DNA from: Lingula anatina
Lineage: Eukaryota; Brachiopoda; Lingulata; Lingulida; Lingulidae
Length of the DNA stretch: 60,000 bases
Direction: 5' to 3'
Assembly (NCBI RefSeq): GCF_001039355.2
Contig: NW_019774936.1
Location: 312,001 to 372,000 of the forward strand
Shown: one piece after another, positions 55,880 to 60,000 of the stretch
Numbering within the stretch: the first letter of the stretch is position 1
Layout: each line of letters starts with the position of its first letter
Notes under the pieces: model-generated
Databases searched by the model: none
Told to the model about the DNA's origin: nothing
The model's input: only the letters and a program-made list of their open reading frames with translations
Program-made: the position numbers and the translations under genes

Positions 55880-56610
55880 TGGAGCCACGCCCACCTTTCC
55901 GTCACGGGGAGTAATCGTTAGACTCTAATGACGGTGGGTAGCTTGTGGGTGACAGCGTCTGGATATAATTCTTTATGATCATTAACGCGTGACATCCGTA
56001 GAGGAGGATCCCACCTGGGCGTATGATCAACGGCGATGTGGAGAACCGCTGCGTTGCGCGTTGACTACCATTACATTTTTTTCTCATATCATTTCACGAT
56101 TTCAAGTCTATTTTTTTAAAGGGGGGTGAGATTACAAATTGGCGCCCTTTTACATGTAGCCGCAGTTGAATTTTTATGAACAAACAGGCGTATCTCACTG
56201 TTTATTAAACTAATTCAGTTCTCAACGACGATGCATGTTATGTATGTAAATTAAATAAAGTGTTTAAGTACCATGAAAAACCGTTTTAATACGAACAAAT
56301 TAAAATACAGAAATTTACAACCGTCCTGAAAATTCAGTGGTTTCATATGCCCCTCCCATCAACCTCGAGCAAAGGAGAAATGTCTGTTCATGTAAATGAT
56401 ATGTGTTACTTTTGTTCTGTACATCATCATACTATCAGTATTCCCATTTATCTGCTGACGAGATGAAATGATCGGTCATTTAATATACACATGTGTCTCC
56501 TTTTTGTGTTTTCTTTGTCGTAAACATTGGAGCTGATCCTTACTTCGTGTGGATCGGTAGTTTCATCAAAATTGTGGAATGTGAAAATAAATTCCAGTGT
56601 TAACTTTGCT

Positions 56611-56650
<40 letters not shown>

Positions 56651-57152
56651 TTAGTATCGGATAAGTTCCACCCATGATAAACACATGTTGATTTTCTACA
56701 TATTATAAAATTATCTATGAATAAAATGCAAATGTCAGGCTGTAATTATTTTGTGAAAACCCTCCCTGCTCTTGTTATAGCTTTTTTTTTTCAAGCAACA
56801 AGAGCGTGAAAAGAGCGTGCATAAATTCCGAACTCAACTTAGAATGTACAGCGGATAGCCTTGTACAATTTCACCGGCGAAATTTCCATCAGTTTCACAT
56901 AAAAAAAATTAAGCAGGCCAGATTTTATGTGGCAAGAATTACGAATTCCTAGGCCTATCAATATCAGTGTAAAACCAATGTGAAAAAGTCCACGAAATAA
57001 AGATAACTTCTAATTTTCAAAATCACCACTAAAATTCACCGAGATATGCAGTGGTGTGCAACTAATATAAACTGGGACGCGTATCCAGGGACGTGTTTTT
57101 TTCTCAAATATTATTTTATTTATTCATTTCTTTATTGTATTTTATTTATCTG

Positions 57153-57186
<34 letters not shown>

Positions 57187-59496
57187 GAATACGAGAAAAA
57201 TGATGGAATTTGCAGGAAAAAATGTGTCTTATAAAGGTATATCGCTCATCGTCGGTCCTTAAAGTCGAAACTCGATCTTAGCTACATACTGTAGTTAGAG
57301 CATTTTAGCTCTCCGCCGATTCTTTTGCATTAAAAAAAGACTGGCCCACTAAAAGCCAGTACATACATGTAGCTATGCCATACAATAACCCGCGTCACTG
57401 CTAAATGTCCGACAACTATCCTGGACACATTTTCATCCCAAACAGGTAAATCAATGCCACATTGCAGTTACGCCACTGTGTCATTAATACCCCCTCTCTG
57501 CGTTATCAAGGTGTCGATTACGTCACTATCAAATTAACACCACCTATCCCGCTCAGGTGACTTTATTGAATGCCAAAGGCAACGACAGGGGGTGGTATCA
57601 CAGTCTGTATGAAATGTAGCTAGGAATTTTAATTCTGTAAGAATGAGAAATGCACAGAGGCATATTGTGCGGATTCGAGAATTTGACCCCTTAAAAATTA
57701 AGAAAGATTAAAAGAAAACTGAAAAGCACGCCGAAAGCGCAGGCCCCCACCAAAGCAGTTCAGTTCTTATTGTTATTTATTAATCAGTTTCTCAATAATT
57801 TAATTAGCTTAATTATCATTATTATGTATTACTTACTTATTCACTCATTGATCAGCAAATTTTTCACATTTTACCAATTCATTATTATTTCACTGATCAA
57901 CACCAAAATCTAAACTATTCCTTACCTGTTCGGAGAATTTTACCAAAATCTCTCAACAATTTTTGCATATTGATGCTTAAGGACACACAACCAAATGAAT
58001 TAACTAATTGATATTTAACCATTCCCAACAGTTTCTGAATATCTAACCAAATTACGTCCAGAATTTTTTTTCATAATTTTGCCAACATAGAAGCAGATAA
58101 AGGGAACCAAGCATATAAAGTGACATCCTTGGCAAAAGCAATTATAGAAAAGAAAAACCTTTTTATTTAAAGAACATTTTGCTTTACTTTTATCTGTTTG
58201 TTTTAATATTGTAATGTTAGTTTTTAATTTATCTTAAATAGTGTATGTAAATATTTAAATTAAAATATGTAAATTATTTAAAGCGTCCCATCTACTTTGA
58301 CACTGTAAAAATACGATACGATTAGTCAGAGATTTCGAAGAGAAAGTATATTAGACATGTCCTGCAGAAAAAGAAAAACAAACAAACACAGAATGTGTAT
58401 TTCTAAGCAGCGATGAAGACACTAAAAAGGGAAGAAAGAATGCAAATATTATGTAGTCTCTACTTGCTCGAAAGAACCTTTTTTTTTTGTTTGCAACCAC
58501 TAACGCGTTCACTTCTACGCCATTTACAAAAAAACACTGAAACTATTGACGGGAAATTATTTTATATTTTCCATTCAACTGGCGGCAAAGATGAAATTTC
58601 GATTAAGACTTAACGATTGAATGGACGACTATTTTGATCGGTAAGGCATACTTTGCACGTTAGATCATTAAATGAAAAATACCGAATATCACGGATACAG
58701 CATAGCAAAACAAAATGACGAACAATGACAATATTGACAATATAAATATATATTTAAAAAACTCATATTATTTAAAATTACACTTAAGGTATGTATTATG
58801 GTTAAGGATCTAAAGTTAACTTTCCTGAGGATTTCAACAATTATTTGTCAGTCACTAAGATACTTCCTATACGAGATGGTTGCATTATTGTTATGGGTAG
58901 GAGCACACACAGCATCTATACCATTCAACTATCACACACTTTTAACACATCTGGCTTTCGAACAAATTGGAAAAGAAACAAGAAACACAAGGTACATTTA
59001 CACTTTATTGCTATTTATTGAGTGTTTTATTGCTTGCTTTTCAGATATCGTTTGATAAGGAAACAAAGTTAGAGCATAAATTGAACAGTATAAGGATCAT
59101 ATTTTAAAACAAAATGGATTGTTTTAATTCTACAAAAACATTAGTCACTTTATACTATTACTAATTGCGATCTAAAATGATCGAAAACACCATCAAAACA
59201 TGACCAGTGACCAAAGCAGACTGTCTGGATGTCATGATTATAACTTCTGCTCTGTGGTGATATTAATGACCAATGAAGGTCGCATTACCCAAAGTTACTT
59301 CATTTCTTGTATCTATATATATCAGAAAAAAAGGGCTTCACTTTCCATTTTTATAAAGCGATATGATGTACGTTACTTATATGTTGCCCATGCCTAAGAT
59401 AGTCAGTTGTTTGTTCTTAGTAGTTCAAAATCTGTTTGCGATGAGATATGTTGAGAAAAGGACCAGTTGGATGAAAAATACGCAAATATGTTGATA
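55880..59496. other. Intergenic region between the two cassette-gene copies
   Basis: No gene seen. It contains (GA)n near 56612-56646, (TG)n at 57157-57183 and AT-rich stretches. The upstream control region of the cassette gene should lie at its left end. Confidence 0.55.
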
Positions 59497-59615
59497 TTAC
59501 ACCAACCAAATCACTGATTTTTTCATATCCGGCACGATCTTATACCAATCCAGGTTGACTCTTGCAGGAAAGCGGAAGTCACGTGTTGGAAGGATAGTGT
59601 GCCCAGATGATACAA
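59497..59615 (-). CDS. Paralogous cassette gene, candidate last exon
   Basis: CTTTCAG acceptor, phase 1, 38 further codons starting VVSSGHTILPTRDF and ending at TAA. Homologous to 43457-43491. The second gene copy continues to the right of the window. As the exon before it also has a stop, this one is coding only if that exon is skipped. Confidence 0.5.
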
Positions 59616-59633
59616 CTGAAAGACGAAAGAGGA

Positions 59634-59634
59634 A

Positions 59635-59681
<47 letters not shown>

Positions 59682-59683
59682 AC
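59634..59683. repeat. (AAAT)n microsatellite
   Basis: About 12 units, placed just upstream of the last exon, in the intron. Confidence 0.9.
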
Positions 59684-59932
59684 TGTTTTTGTCTGCAGGT
59701 CATTTTGCCAAACAAACTGTTAAGTTTTAATAACATTAACGTGCATATACAGGTGATTTGCACAAAGATTGGAATGAAAATATTTAAATTAAACTTTTCT
59801 CTCAGAGAGAGTTTATGGTAATTCAACATCAACGCAACTTTCAGAGTAATATTTTATCTACGCAAGATCACATTTAGTCTGAATTGCATAATTTTACACA
59901 GTGACTTCATGCTATTTACGTACGTTCTTTAC

Positions 59933-59989
59933 CTCTTTACCGTTAAAGATCCAGGAGTCTTTTAAGTAGGTTGATATTGGCATCTTCAC
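59933..59989 (-). CDS. Paralogous cassette gene, LLKRLLDL exon with early stop
   Basis: CTTTCAG acceptor, phase 1. Encodes [15 protein letters not shown] then TAA where relatives have CAA (Gln). A GTAAAG donor follows at 59932. The exon is 57 nt like 44114-44170, so the stop probably arose by a single C-to-T change. Confidence 0.6.
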
Positions 59990-60000
59990 CTGAAAGCAAA

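Noticed and set aside
1-60000. tRNA and rRNA genes
   Set aside because: I looked for B-box-like GGTTCGAATCC sequences with a paired A box and for rRNA-like stretches and found none that I could support by eye.

Overview
The window is eukaryotic nuclear DNA from an animal. It is AT-rich and mostly non-coding, with GT-AG introns, TATA-box promoters, many simple repeats and several classes of transposable element. Frequent TAGGCCTA-type and TACATGTA-type palindromes suggest a marine invertebrate. An echinoderm or hemichordate seems most likely and a mollusc is possible, but this is inference from sequence texture and I cannot name a species.

Layout. (1) 0.7-2.0 kb: last exons of an unidentified minus-strand gene. 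(2) 5.1-17.6 kb: a 12.5 kb block bounded by long inverted repeats. It holds a three-exon minus-strand gene that joins a Mutator-like (MULE) DDE transposase to a C19/USP-like cysteine peptidase module, plus two small inverted-repeat elements. One of these has a clear 9-bp target duplication. (3) 18.4-22.7 kb: a broken minus-strand Gypsy-type retroelement with Gag, the C-terminal part of integrase with a chromodomain, and an Env-like region; protease, reverse transcriptase and RNase H are missing. (4) 23.0-25.2 kb: a minus-strand frame-shifted ORF with SUMO-interaction-like motifs next to a 70-nt A tract, then a dead piggyBac transposase. (5) 25.3-29.9 kb: a palindromic element, a 31-bp minisatellite and other repeats. 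(6) 30.7-31.8 kb: an intact intronless GT10 fucosyltransferase on the plus strand, with hammerhead-like motifs on both sides. (7) 34.2-37.1 kb: a minus-strand secreted cysteine-rich gene with two chitin-binding-type-2-like domains, complete with TATA box and non-coding first exon. (8) 38.7-43.4 kb: repeats, including a TTAA-flanked element. (9) 43.5-55.9 kb: the most remarkable locus, described next. (10) 59.5-60 kb: the 3' exons of a second copy of that gene, which continues beyond the window.

The locus at 43.5-55.9 kb is a minus-strand gene built from a signal-peptide exon and at least fourteen small internal exons of 33-87 nt, plus a terminal exon. Every exon I accept begins and ends in phase 1 and has a length divisible by three. 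Nearly all internal exons encode a short unit that opens with Gly-Tyr, carries a basic then an acidic stretch, and has KR or RR at or close to its 3' junction. The assembled product would be a secreted precursor of about 290 residues that prohormone convertase-like enzymes could cut into many related peptides. Decayed exons, a 550-bp tandem duplication, conserved intron sequence beside the donors and the paralogue at the right edge show that the array evolves by duplication of exon-plus-intron modules. I know of no named family that it matches. The logic resembles multi-peptide precursors such as frog caerulein and bee apidaecin, and the micro-exon genes of schistosomes.
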